From: Dendrocalamus latiflorus
Lineage: Eukaryota; Streptophyta; Magnoliopsida; Poales; Poaceae
Reading direction: 5' to 3'
DNA length: 64,000 nucleotides
Assembly: GCA_017311315.1 (NCBI GenBank)
Contig: CM029609.1
Coordinates: 43,113,166-43,177,165, forward strand
The notes under the pieces were generated by a model. It saw nothing but the letters and a program-made list of their open reading frames with translations, made no database searches and was not told where the DNA came from. Of the stretch, positions 43,693 to 55,303 are shown in pieces (the stretch's first letter is position 1; every line of letters starts with the position of its first letter). The position numbers and the translations under genes are program-made.

Positions 43693-46600
43693 TCATGGCT
43701 TCTGGTACATAGCTAGTGGGTTCGGCAATTTGGTTGAGCTCTCTGGTTCACTCTTTTTGACATTTCCTGGCTCGTCGATGGCCATCGCATTTGCATCCAC
43801 CGGCTGCAGTCGACCGTGAAAAGCAAAATACAGCATTGGTTAGATCGGTCTAATCATGGTGATTGGCATCTGCGGGCAATGTTCACTTATAAGTTCTTGC
43901 AGGACGATATTGCGTTTCACAACTAGAAAAGAAGACAAGACTTACAGGAGTTTGCTTGGAGGGACCAATGTCCTCAGCCATGGGTTCCGGTCCTCTATGT
44001 TCAGTTGTTTTTCTGTTACCATCCTGCAGAATGTAAATCAATGATCATTACTGTCTGTCGACAGAAATCACATTATTATTATTTAAAAAGACTAATGGCC
44101 GTTTCAAGATTCAATATTTGAGCTCAAGTTCTCCTCTTCGGTGTGCAAAAAGGGGACCTTTTGCTGCATCTTTTTTTGGGTGTCCCTAGCCCACCATGCT
44201 TTCCAATGTAAGCAGGGAGCCAAAGCGTAAGAGCCATACCAGTTTAGGAGGCACCCCAACTTCCTCCCCCTGTTTTAGTCTCTTTCATTATTTTCTTCTT
44301 ACCATGTTAATTAGTCCTTATGCTTGGGCATTTTCCACCTTGCATCGTGAAAACAAGAAATTTCCCTCTATTTCACACACTGAAAATGCCTAAGATATAC
44401 TACCCAGACTGCGGCAAGAGAAATACAGCAATAACTAATATGGAAAACTTCATGGACTCATGGTTGTCCTAAATAAGCCCATTAGGACGGAACAATCCTT
44501 CCACAAAGAAAAGGGCAGTAGGGCACATGTTAATAAGATGATGGATCTTTTTTTTTAAGGAATGGAGTAAAAAAGGAGACAGCTGTGAATAAAATGGCGG
44601 GCCTAATGTCTTGGATTGCAGGAATGAAAAAGGACCAAACCACTCGTCTGTATAGACAGGAATGATGAAGTACCTGATCCTTGGTCTCACTTTCAGCAAA
44701 TTCTCGCTTAACTCTGATACCTTGAATATTGCTTCTCCTAAAACAAACAATGACAGGAGGCAGAGCGCACACAATAGCCATCAGAACTTACAAAACAATC
44801 ATACAGAAATAAATACCATCTCTTTTTTTTCTCGAACGACGCAGGAGAGCTGCGTGTCATTTCATTAAGATAGGAGAAACAAAAAGGGGAAAACAACAAG
44901 GGAGAGGCACGAGGCATACTCCCAGAAACACCCCTGAAAACTCCAACTCACACCCACGACAACACGAAAAAAACTAAATACAAAAACAAAAGACCACAAC
45001 CATGACCAAGGAAAACTCAACCGCACTCAACGGGGGAGCAATTGAAGGAGCAGCTCTTGGAGCGCAGAGGCTCCTGCAAAGCACCAAAGGCTGCTCTCAG
45101 TGCTCACCGCCCAGAGAACCACTTGCACATTTGGATTTGCACCCTCAAACACACAAGCAATAAATACCATCTCTCAGAAAAAAAAGATAAAATACCTCGC
45201 TGAGTCTCCCAAAGGTTTTTGATCATCCAATTCCATATCAGAATCAGGGTCATGCCTTTCATCTGGATCCTCTTGATCTTCATCCAGCTGCATAACAAAC
45301 ATACACACAAAGTACCCAAAATGCAATCAGCTCTTCAACTTGTAAAGCTACATCTTGGCTCATAATCCAACTGTGTAGGTGAATGTTTGATGCCAATCAC
45401 TTAGGAAAGAGTGATACAATAGTCGTATAGATATTTAACAAGGCCACCGAAAGGTCAACCAAATAAAATAAATTACGGATATTTAACAAGGCCATCTAAG
45501 GTCAAACCAAATGAAAAAAAATTATTACTATCCAGCCTTTGTTCGAAATTGGCACAATGTAATCTATTCAACTGAGCGTATTCAAAACTTTATTGAATAT
45601 AATAGTAGCATGGTGATATTGTGAATCATCATTATTATAGAAGTTAGTTCAAAGCTCAAACATGATTTAACCTACTAAAAAAGGTCATATGCACGGACAG
45701 ATCAAGCTCAAGGCACCAAGCTTGGGCTGGTGGCATAAGTGTTATTGAAATAATTGTGAAAACATGTTGCGATAAAAATCACTCTTAAGCAATAATATAG
45801 TCCCTGGTATACAAATAAACCAATTAAACTGTGTGTGGAACAAAGTGAGCCCTTAAAACTGTAAAGGAGGAGAAGAAATCAAGAAAAAGGCAAAAAGTGC
45901 ACATGTATAAATTGTCTTTGCATGCTACCTCAATTGACAATCATAGGGGACAAACAAATGGAATCAAGAAAACAAGAGATGACAGCATTAAAGCATATAA
46001 TATACCCCTTGCATCTAGCAGTCTTGAGTTATTGTATGAAGCAAGATGTTAGGTCATTAACAAGCAGGAAAATAGGTGTTAATTCATCTGTTATCAAATC
46101 ATCAAGTTTCCATTAGCATTCCAGTATTTGCCAACAAGAAAATAATAAAACTAATATAACTGAATACTAGCTATTGTTAAATCACGCTTTTATATTGACA
46201 AGAATTTGCATCTGGTAATATCACTGAATGCTAGCTATTGTTAATAATCAGAAACTCCTTTGTCCTATTATCATATTTTGTCGATTAAAGAAAGTGGACA
46301 CAAAGTTATCTACCTTACAAATAGGAAGCTCAGTTGCTCACCTCAGGTAATTCTGTATCTGGATCTCGCTCTTGAAATTGGACGCTTGGGGCATGTCGAA
46401 GTCTTGAAAGATTGTCTAGAAGTTTGCTTCTTATATCATCCAGTTGCTGGCGTGTATTTTTGTTCTCCATGTTACTTGGTGCAACATGAAGAGTGTAATC
46501 TGGACCAAAGTATTCGTAGTACTCATTGATAGGCATCTTATCCTCAAGCTCTTGACCAAGTGCAACTCCTGTCTGCTCAAAGATTAAAAAAAAAGCCAGA

Positions 46601-49217
46601 TGAAACAAACAACGGACAGCACCAAAATTCAAAACAGCAATTAAAAGCACAAGTGTGGCACCAAAAGCCCCTGATAAGGTGTTCCTGATCGGCTGGTCCT
46701 GGGTACCCATAATTTATAAGTCTTACCTTTAGTAATTAAAAGTGCAACCTCTCACACGAATCAGTTGTGTTTGGCCTATCGCGTGTTCAGATTTATAAAT
46801 TCAACAAAAAAAAAGGTGTAAGCAGGTATCCAAATAGCCGCCCAAACTTTGGGTTTGCTGATTTGCTCTTGATCTTAAACCCATCTCCAAAGAAAAGCTA
46901 AACAAGTGGGACTGTGGCTGGCTTGGAGGATTGGAGGACATCATTTTACAAGGAGTTTGTGCTTCCGCTTAGATTATCCAGATATCCTCCGAGGCATATC
47001 TTATAGGCTACCCACTACCTTATTTTCTTTATCTACTCTAAGCTTGATAATACGAGGAAGCTTGATTAAGCACAATATAATTGCTGAATCAAGTGAAACA
47101 ACCTATAATACTTTGAGAAACACAAGGTGTTTTGTTGTTGTTATTGAAGATGCTCTCAACAAATAGATGTATTTTAAAGAGAAATACAAACATTCAAATC
47201 AAGCATTACAAGAGTTACTAAAAAATAATGGCCCATGAGTGTTTTGTAGATTGCATTGTTATCTGATCAACAGTAACCAAAAGTGCAATGATTTAGTTAT
47301 TTTAGAACTAAACAGCAAAACATATCAATTAAAAGAAGTCAGAAAGAAGGTACAAGTTAGAAGCCAAATGCCAATATCTAGATTCCGAAGCGTGGACTGA
47401 AGTAGGAGCATAAAAGCACATTAGGTTCTAGCTCGTACCTTTGCATTGCCATCTATAATTATAAAATTCTCAGTGACCATTATAATGCACATGACAAAGA
47501 AAAGAAATCTGAGAGAGATGTCATTTTTTCCCTTCAATGAGCTAGTTCTTTATCATACCTCATAACACCAACACCGTGCAACATTTCTTATGGTATATCC
47601 ACCACCACCGAGAAGCAACAATGGAACATTGAAAGACCTCATGTACTTCACGCATTCCGCATGACCTCTGATTGAGAGATTGAAGCAGCCCAACCTATCC
47701 CCAGACAACGAATCGGCACCACATTGAAGCACAACTGCACCAGGGCGGAAAACCTCCATAACTTTGCCAATGACTGGCTTGAACAGGGATTGGTAGCTTT
47801 CATCATCAATCCCATCGTCCAGCGGGACATTCAGGGCGTAATACTTCCCCTTTGAATGTCCAATGTCACGGATATCCCCTGTTCCTGGGAAATAATCGCC
47901 AAACTTGTGGAACGAGACTGTCATAACCCTGTCCGATGTGTAGAATGCCTCCTCAACTCCGTCTCCGTGGTGTATATCGATATCAACATACAGAACTCGC
48001 TGTAAATAGTAAGACAACATTTATTAGCACAATGAAAAAAGATCGAATTAAACATTAAAAATCATTCAGTTGGTTCAAAATTTTCTGTGGTAAAAGGAAT
48101 CCTAGAATAATTTTTACCACAGCAGCCACTCTTTCAAATCTGTTTGATCACTCATCCCCTCATTTGAAATCAGTTTCTGTGAAATCACTCTCTCATAGTC
48201 ATAGTCAACGGTCAAATCAGTATTCTAATTGTCTATATATCATTTAAGCATATGCATGGACTATAAAAATACAAAAGTAGCACACATATTGGGCTTTTTT
48301 TAAAAAAAAATACCAAGTAGCATACATATTGGTGTGTCAACATATATGAGGTCTTCTTGTAGTTTGCCCCTTTTCCCTTATCTTTTTGTCCAAGTCATAT
48401 TCTCAATCCATGAGATATCTCATAACTAATATAGGTGACATGAAGTTAATAAACTAGTAAGTTGATGATTAACGACAAATAATCATTTGATTTGACGAAA
48501 CATTTACAGATGAAAAGGGCACATTGATGAAATTGAGTGAAGATGAAACAACTACAAGTTCTGGTCCGGATTGACCGAAAGGACGCACAACCATCGACAG
48601 AGTAAACCGAATGAGCTAATTGAAAATATTTATTGAGCCCATCGAGGCAAGGCAAGGAAGAGAGGAACCGTCACCTCGTGGTGCTTGAGGAGCTCGAGGA
48701 TGGCGAGCACGATGTCGTTGACGTAGCAGAACCCGGACGCCTCGCACTTCTTGGCGTGGTGAAGGCCCCCGGACCAGTTGATTGCGATGTCGTGTCCGTG
48801 GTTGAGCTTGATGGCGCCGCCGACGGAGGCCCCGGCGTACGTCTGGCAGAAGCTGTAGAGCCCGTCGAAGACGGGGCAGTCCTCGCCGACGTTGAACCGC
48901 TTAAGCGCTCGCATCTGGTCCTGCTGCGTCTCGGGCGTGACCAAGCGGAGGAAGGTGATGTAGTCGTCGGCGTGGAAGCGGCAGAGGTCGCGGTCGCGGG
49001 CGGGGTACGGCCGCAGCACCTGCATCTGGTCGAGGAGGCCGTACTGCGCCAGCAGCGAGTGCGTCATGCGGATGCGGTGCGGCTTCATCGCGTGGCCCTG
49101 GCCGTAGTAGTAGTTGCCCACCTCCGGGTCGTAGAAGTAGCACACGCGCCGCTTCTGCGCGTCGGGGCCGACCGACGGCAGCGAGTTGCCGCCGGCGCCG
49201 GCCGACGAGGGGTCCAT
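43693..49217 (-). CDS. HDA19-like: Class I histone deacetylase, HDA19/HDA101 type, seven exons
   Basis: Zn-dependent RPD3-class lysine deacetylase that removes acetyl groups from histones in nuclear corepressor complexes. Exons (minus): 49217-48675, 47999-47559, 46572-46342, 45287-45196, 44737-44674, 44023-43946, 43803-43693. All junctions have GT/AG and the phases join to 519 aa, the length of grass HDA101/HDAC1. Catalytic motifs seen: GGLHHAKKCEASGFCYVND, DIDIHHGDGVEEAF (zinc ligands), GADSLSGDRLGCF and LLLLGGGGY. The C terminus is acidic (EDPDERHDPDSDME), then a basic VKREF segment and MAIDEPGN, typical of this plant clade. Intron 4 carries a LINE fragment. The gene looks functional. A TATA box lies about 155 bp upstream of the ATG. 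Confidence 0.96.
44808..45174 (-). mobile_element. 5'-truncated LINE in HDAC intron 4
   Basis: The insertion 44824-45158 (335 bp) is flanked by AATAAATACCATCTCT at 44808-44823 and 45159-45174. On the minus strand it ends ...GACACGCAGCTCTCCTGCG...GAGAAAAAAAA, the usual 3' end of grass L1-type LINEs with a poly-A tail. Same strand as the HDAC gene. Without it intron 4 would be about 107 bp. Confidence 0.92.
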
Positions 49218-49369
49218 CGTGCGCGTCGCCGCCGCGGCCAGTGGGGAATTGGGGGCTTTTGGGGTTGGATTGCTTGCTGAGTTTCGTGTGTCTTCGCGTG
49301 GGGCTGCGCTTCGTTTCTTGTTTGGGTGCTTGTTTGAGGGGCCAACAAGCGGGTGCGATGACTAGCAAG

Positions 49370-49377
49370 AATTTATA
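49370..49377 (-). promoter_or_regulatory. TATA box of the HDAC gene
   Basis: TATAAATT on the minus strand, about 155 bp upstream of the start codon. The inverted repeat starts only about 17 bp further upstream. Confidence 0.65.
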
Positions 49378-49526
49378 GGAGGAGGCGAGTGGGAGGGAAG
49401 CGACTTCTCTGGCGACTGACCCCATTGTAGCCAAGTGTGGACAAGGGTCGGATAGGCGACACGTCCTCCTTTCCCTCCGCCCGAATCTCTCCACGCGAGC
49501 TCTCCCGTGCCGTCTTCTTTGCGCCT

Positions 49527-49970
49527 ATGCCGTCACTTTTTCTTCGCGCGAGCCGCTCTCTCGTCTCCTTTTCTCCCGCGCCCGCCGCCGCCCCCCGCCT
49601 CGGCCGCGCTCCTCCGCCGCCGCTCCACGCTCTCCAAGCCCAAGTCCCGCTTCGTCGAGCCGCCCACCCCTCCTGCCCCCGGGGCATCCTCCTCCGACCC
49701 CTCCGCATCCCAGACCCCTCGCGCCGCGGGGGCACCCGCCTCCACGCCGAACACCCCCGCCAACGCCGATGACGACGAGGACGTCTTCCGCAAGGAGGGT
49801 GCCCCGGCCTCCGCATCCGCGGCACGATGCCGCCGCAGGGTTCGCCTCGCGCTCGAGCTCTCCGTGCTCATCGTCTTCCTCTCGCTGCTCGTGGTCAGCC
49901 TCGTGGTGCGGCCTCCGCATCCGCGGCACGATGCCGCTGCAGGGTTCGCCGCGGAAGCGAGGCGTTGGAC
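49527..49970 (+). pseudogene. Captured fragment resembling MscS-like channel (MSL10 type) N terminus, left arm
   Basis: The frame reads RRRSTLSKPKSRFVEPPTP, a Ser/Pro/Thr-rich linker, DDDEDVFRKEG and then LALELSVLIVFLSLLVVSLVVR, a transmembrane helix. This order is that of plant MSL10-type mechanosensitive channel N-terminal regions, as I recall the family. There is no further TM helix or MscS domain, so it is a fragment. A 42-bp motif repeats at 49807 and 49911. Confidence 0.6.
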
Positions 49971-50038
49971 TCAATTCATGCATACATAGTTGAAGCTCTT
50001 GTTAATATAGGCTAAGGGGAAGGAAATGAGAAGCCCTT

Positions 50039-50440
50039 TCGCTTCCGCGGCGAACCCTGCGGCGGCATCGTACCGCGGATGCGGAGGCCGGGGCGCCCTC
50101 CTTGCGGAAGACGTCCTCGTCGTCATCGGCGTCGGCGGGGGTGTTCGGCGTGGAGGCGAGTGCCCCCGCGGCGCGAGGGGTCTGGGAGGCGGAGGGGTGG
50201 GAGGAGGATGCCCCAGGGCAGGAGGGGTGGGCGGCTCGACGAAGCGGGACTTGGGCTTGGAGAGCGTGGAGCGGCGGCGGAGGAGCGCGGCCGAGGCGGG
50301 GGGCAGCGGTGGGCGCGAGAGAAAAGGAGACGGGAGAGCAGCTCGCGCGGAGAAAAAGTGACGGCAAAGGCGCAAAGAAGACGGCACGGGAGAGCTCGCG
50401 CGGAGAGATTCGGGCGGAGGGAAAGGAGGACGTGTCACCC
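50039..50440 (-). pseudogene. Captured MSL10-like fragment, right arm
   Basis: The reverse-complement copy encodes STLSKPKSRFVEPPTPPA and DDDEDVFRKEGAP on the minus strand but lacks the transmembrane stretch, having one copy of the 42-bp motif. A deletion between the two copies seen in the left arm would explain it. Confidence 0.6.
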
Positions 50441-50725
50441 ATCCGACCCCTGTCCACACTTGGCTACAATGGGGTCAGTCCCCAGAGAAGTCGCTTCCCT
50501 TGCTTGGCGTTTGTCTGGACTGGAGTACAAGATCCTGTGAGATGCCTTCTTTTTTTGACCGAGCTTCTCTCTCCTGGCTGCGTGCCTTTTTCTGTCGCTA
50601 GCTGTGCTTGGCGTTGCGTGTGCTGACGCAAGGAGAACTCCACGAGATGACCGCGAGGCACAGAGACTGAATCGTCGAGACATATTTCCAGCGACTCGAT
50701 TCTCGGCGAGGGCTCTGATACCACT

Positions 50726-51009
50726 TGTTACAACTTTGATCTCAGAAGAAAACGCGCACATCGCAAATAATCTGAGAGAACACGGAAGAAATTTCTGAAT
50801 TTCTTTATTCTCTTATTTGCTCCCCCTCTTTCTTGCTTTTCTTTCTTTGGATACAAAACTAGATACAAGTCCTCCTAATATATAGGGATAAAACTCTCCT
50901 ACTCCTATTCCGATTCGGACTTCAAGTTTGACTCAACTTCAACTTGAGTTATACTCGGAAACGAACTCTACTACGACATGGACTCTAAGTCAAGATTATT
51001 TCTAACAGC
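50726..51009 (-). mobile_element. Truncated copia: 5' LTR with PBS
   Basis: LTR 50726-51009 (284 bp) starts TGTTAGAAATAATCTTG and ends GTTGTAACA on the minus strand. TGGTATCAGAGCC follows at once (about 50723-50711), the initiator-Met PBS. The rest of the element is missing after about 200 bp. No relation to copies A or B. Confidence 0.8.
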
Positions 51010-51525
51010 TAACCTCCACGGTAAAACACTTGCTATGTGGAAATATTTTGAGGAAATTGATTATTTGCCTCTTGTTTATTTCGCACTAGCTTATTTGCTC
51101 TATAGTTAGTTTCAATTAATGATTTATCGTATCTTTCAATCCATACTTGATGATTTGTTCTCTTTGATTTTCAGCTCATTTCCTATTTTTACAAGGCCAA
51201 ATAACGATGTGAAATGACCAATATGCCTCTTGGAGAGACTAATCTGTGGAGCTACAATAGGGACGGTTGAAGAGTTGCTGGAGTCGGCTCCTCCTGGATG
51301 TTGTATTTCTGGATGTTGTGGCGGATGTTGTGCTGGATGATTTGTAATTATTGTGCAATACCGAGCATTCCTAATAATTTGAAATGGTATAACATTCTGG
51401 ATGATTTGAGATGAGATAATATTCGGGATGTACCAATACAATCTGAGATGATATAATAATGTGAGATCAAAATCTGAGCAAAATAATGTCACACTTAACA
51501 TCAAGAAACAATGTCCAAAAATATG

Positions 51526-51630
51526 ACAATTGTTCAACCATCACAAAATAACTGAAGATGTCGTGCTGAACCATCACAATTGATCAACCATTATGAAATA
51601 ATTGAACATGTCATGCTGAACATCACAATA
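51526..51630. repeat. About 50-bp tandem repeat in MULE 2
   Basis: CAATTG(T/A)TCAACCAT...GTGCTGAACCATCACAA-like units occur twice with about 50-bp period, with further shorter CATCACAAAATA units after them. Confidence 0.7.
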
Positions 51631-52086
51631 TAGTATCACAAATAGGTCCTAAACATCATAAAATAGCAAAATACAGGTTCTAGACATCACAAAATAATAA
51701 AAGACAGTTTATCATCACATTTAGGTCTTTCTTTTCTTCCTTAGGATCGTCATCTTGGAAGTGATTGTGATTAGTGGTTGAGAAGGTCACTTAGGAGCCA
51801 TTGCAAGAGCAAATTGCCTGCATAATAATTTAGTAAAAACTTGCATGTTTATTCAACAATATGACAGAAATTAAACTTACATATCACCTTGTCACTGGGC
51901 CTGGGCTGTCATGCAAGACGGCATGAATATTTAGAGAGAATCTTGTGGGAGTAGCAACATTGTAGTGCCTTCAGCTACAAGTAAAGTGCTTTCACCGGTC
52001 CTTGTAATGTTCTTCCTGGTTTTCCATTTCTTAAAAAAGCACTTAATTAAATGAGTTAAGTTAATAGTTACCTATGGATGCAATAG

Positions 52087-53749
52087 TTATAATTTCTGAC
52101 AATACATTTTCTTTGTCTCATTTAGTGGACATCCATATTGACTATGTTCCAACTCACCACATCTTTTACACCTGTTTTGGGTTCCCAAGTTAATTGACTT
52201 GTTACAATTTTCACCCTTATCAAGGCATCCCTTAATCTTCAACTTCCTTGGTCTTCCTGCATATCTTTTTGCAAGTAGTGGAAGTAAAACAAAGCCTAGA
52301 TCAACCTTAGACCACTGAGGATTATCTATCAATGGTTCGACTGCCCCTTCATAAGCTGCCCTGAACCTCTCAAGTGATGAGTAGTCATGGACATAATCTT
52401 CTAAGTTGATATTTCTCTTTTCAATAAAAATGCAAGGGCATGATCACAAGGCTTGTATGTGTGTTGCCACTCAAAGCAAGTGCATTCATGTAAAGCTATC
52501 TTAATCACATGCCTCAAGTTATTGTTCAATGTGTCTCTAACTTCATCACTCCCATGATGGGATCTACCAACCTTTAAATGTCCAAGTCCTCTAGTCCTAT
52601 TATTTATTTGCTGTATGATAGCTGGTAGCATCCTTCCTTGCAGCCTTCCCCAATCCTTCTCCTCTTGTTAAATAGCACCATGATTTTCTCCTTGATCTTG
52701 TTGCTAGGTGATTAACTAGCGCATCCTTTACATCTCTCACCCAACTATTGAAGCACTTTGCCAGATTGTTGTTGATATAATCATACTTAATCTCTATGTT
52801 GAAGCTACACCTCACCCTGATAGTTGTCTTGCCTGCCAATCTACGAGCTACAATTTTCCAAGGGCATCCTTCCCCTATACAAAAGCCTATAAACTTTATG
52901 GGGTCAGATTTCTTAGTGCCAATGTCAAACCCCTGTAGAATACATATTGTCTAATGGCCAATCTGAAATCTCTCATTGAAGGAAACAATGTGCCTCTCTC
53001 CATCTTCGGGTTATCTCTGTCATATGCAATGTGTTGCTCCTCGTGTATGTCATCATGGACTACAATGGCAACATCATTACTGTCATCAACGTCACAGCTA
53101 GGTCTTGCAACAATATCAACATCACTAGTTATGTTACAATGGCCTTTATATGTACCCTCATCCTCATCCCTCAAACCTAGTAGTACGTACATGTCTTCCT
53201 CACTCATAGGACAATTACCCCATCTTCGTCTCCAGAGCAATTTCAATAGTGCACCAGTCCCCCACTGGTTGTGATGCACATGTTATGTGTTTCATCAACT
53301 TGTCACCCTGTATTAACTCCTATAGCAACATTAAGAGAATTGGACTCCATATGACCGACACAATGACTGACAATAATAAATGTGACACTAGATTGTGTAT
53401 AAGCATTGTCTACAATTTTACATAAGAAAAACACACGTTTGGCAGTCCAACGGTCATAAAATGCCCTAAACAAATCCAAGGTATGATGAACTCTATCAAT
53501 CTCCCCGGTGCACTTATCATTGCATAATACATGTAGTTCTTGTTCAGAGCCCCATGAGATACTCTCGTGCATTAGTTCAACAAATTTCTCTAGTGTAAAC
53601 CCTCTCAGATTAAATTGGAAGTCCACATCCATACTACCAAAGTTATGTTGGGTTCCGTCGTCGATCCTTGCGAGGTATGGTGCAACTCTTACACATAATT
53701 CAATACATGTTTTTTGGATCAATCCTATTCGCATAAAATAAAAACACAA
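52087..53749 (-). pseudogene. MURA-type transposase of MULE 2, decayed
   Basis: Order on the minus strand: MuDR N-terminal region (53749-53303, 53279-52896), a central part cut down to 52839-52600, a SWIM finger region (CTCFEWQHTYKPCDHA, 52631-52401) and a CCHC knuckle (CKRCGELEHSQYGC, 52332-52087). The DDE core is largely missing, as the length is only about 1.7 kb. Several frame changes. Not functional. Confidence 0.85.
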
Positions 53750-54030
53750 ATTGAGTTAGGCACCCTTATTGTACTCGCTCGCGGTTTGGCCAAACGCAAC
53801 GCAATGACCCAACAAAGGAGGGGCTGAAATTATCTTACCCAATAGGAGGGTGGCAGGTCTGGTTCCACCCTCGCTTGGTGGAGGAACCAGAGCTACACTA
53901 GACGAGGGCAGCTTGCGAGAGGAGGCCAAGCTAGTCATTGCGGGTGCACAAGGCCCTGCGCCCACTCGGTCTGCTCTTCAACCATCCCTGTCTTGTAGTG
54001 GAGGGGTGGCGTGCCCACTCCAGCAGCTTG

Positions 54031-54302
54031 GGCAACGAGGAGGAGAGGGAGGCGGGCAACGTGGACAAGCCGGTGGTCTCAAGTGACGAGGAGGGGATGG
54101 AGGAGGCTCCATGCAGTGGAGGGGCAACATGAACCCTAGTCCCTACCATGCGGTGGAGGGGCTACATGGAGGAGCCGGTGGCCTCGGGCGGCGAGGAGGA
54201 GAAGGAGGTGGGCAACATGGACAACCCAGCGATCTCAAGCGGTGATGAAGGGATGGAGGCAGCGCCACACGGTGGAGGGGCAACACAAACCCTAACACTA
54301 GC
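54031..54302. repeat. 156-bp imperfect tandem repeat in MULE 2
   Basis: GGCAACGAGGAGGAGAGGGA at 54031 matches GGCGGCGAGGAGGAGAAGGA at 54187. Both copies continue through GTGGACAAGCC/ATGGACAACCC to a TGGAGGGGCAACA...AACCCTA end. It lies upstream of the transposase on the minus strand and has CAAACCCTA telo-box-like ends. Confidence 0.75.
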
Positions 54303-54562
54303 TCGTGAGCAGAGGTGAAAAATAGGGAATCGATTGATCATCCCATCCCCTCCACCGATAAGTCTTTCTCCAAGGGGCATATTGGTCATTTCACATGGTT
54401 ATTTAGGCTTGCAAAAATAGAAAATGAGCTGAAAATCCAAAGATGGCAAATTATCAAGTATAAATTAAAAGATAGGATGAATCTTCAATTGAAACCAACT
54501 ATGGGCAAATGAGCTAGTGCGAAACAAAGGAGGGGCAAATCATCAATTTCCTCAAATATTTT

Positions 54563-54811
54563 CATGAGATATTATAGTTAATATGTAGTAACCCATGTGA
54601 TTTATTTCACTCAATTTGTCCTTGGCATCTCCAATACTCCACGTCACTTGAGTACCAATGAGCACACTGCCTAGTTGAGGGGAGAGAGGATCGTGTGGTC
54701 CCAACTTTAGCGTCAGTTGCATTCCATACGCGTCTTGTAAGGTCTAACTGTCCGTATATTCCAATAAAAATAAAACTTAGACATAAATATTATGTTGTAG
54801 TTATATATTAT
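54563..54811. other. Spacer between MULE 2 and copia copy B
   Basis: About 250 bp, AT-rich, no feature seen. Confidence 0.4.
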
Positions 54812-55059
54812 TGCTAAAAATAAAACCGTCGCTGGCAACTAGTCCGATCGATTCCTCTGCTTAGAATAAATCGAATCAATCACAGAAGACAGAATAATAG
54901 ATTGAACACAGAGAGAGGTAGAGAGAACTCCTGGTCTTTCTTTATTGCTTTCAATTGCATGCATGTACAAAATATGCCGGTACGGCTCCCTATTTATAGT
55001 CTCCGGTGGGGTGCCCACAATGGGCCAAGACTGGTTGCTTGAGCCCTGGTTTCTTAACA
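54812..55059 (-). repeat. 3' LTR of copia copy B
   Basis: Starts TGTTAAGAAACC at 55059 on the minus strand, just after a PPT (AAGAGGGAG). TATAAATAGGGA and AATAAAGAAAGACCAGGAG match copy A. The 3' end near 54812 is uncertain, as the last about 15 bp diverge. Confidence 0.82.
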
Positions 55060-55303
55060 CTCCCTCTTGAGCACTCATCCGACACATTCATGCCTCGTTA
55101 AAACTCCATAAAAACCCAGGGGGGAAAATTTGGAGAAAGAGTACATGATACATGTTAGGCTGCGATGCACAAATTGCCTCATTAAAAACCTTGATCGAGA
55201 AACTTCAGGAAAACTCAAGGGAAAACGAGTACAATCCACCCAATTTCATTTGGTCTTTAGGACTTCATTCTTTTGGGTACTTGATCTTCATAATCAAGAT
55301 TTA

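Larger units (their letters stand above)
49394..50500. repeat. Large inverted repeat carrying an MSL10-like gene fragment
   Basis: Arms 49394-49960 and 50039-50500 are reverse complements at high identity with a spacer of about 78 bp. The left arm has 104 bp more than the right arm. No matching TSD was found at its ends. Its content reads as a gene fragment (next entry) plus a non-coding part that contains GACTGACCCCATTGTAGCC. If transcribed, it would fold into a long hairpin. Confidence 0.93.
51043..54562 (-). mobile_element. Mutator-like element 2 (3502 bp) with 9-bp TSD
   Basis: Element 51052-54553 flanked by AAATATTTT at 51043-51051 and 54554-54562. TIRs start GAGGAAATTGAT and stay similar for about 190 bp (shared TTTCGCACTAGC, GATTTTCAGCTCATTTTC, TGTGAAATGACCAATATGCC). 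A decayed transposase lies on the minus strand. Confidence 0.93.

Noticed and set aside
48633..49280. 215-aa plus-strand ORF over HDAC exon 1
   Set aside because: Antisense shadow of the GC-rich first exon.
53756..54389. Coding exon in the GAGGAGGAG-rich part of MULE 2
   Set aside because: Tandem repeat explains the open frames; no protein similarity recognised.
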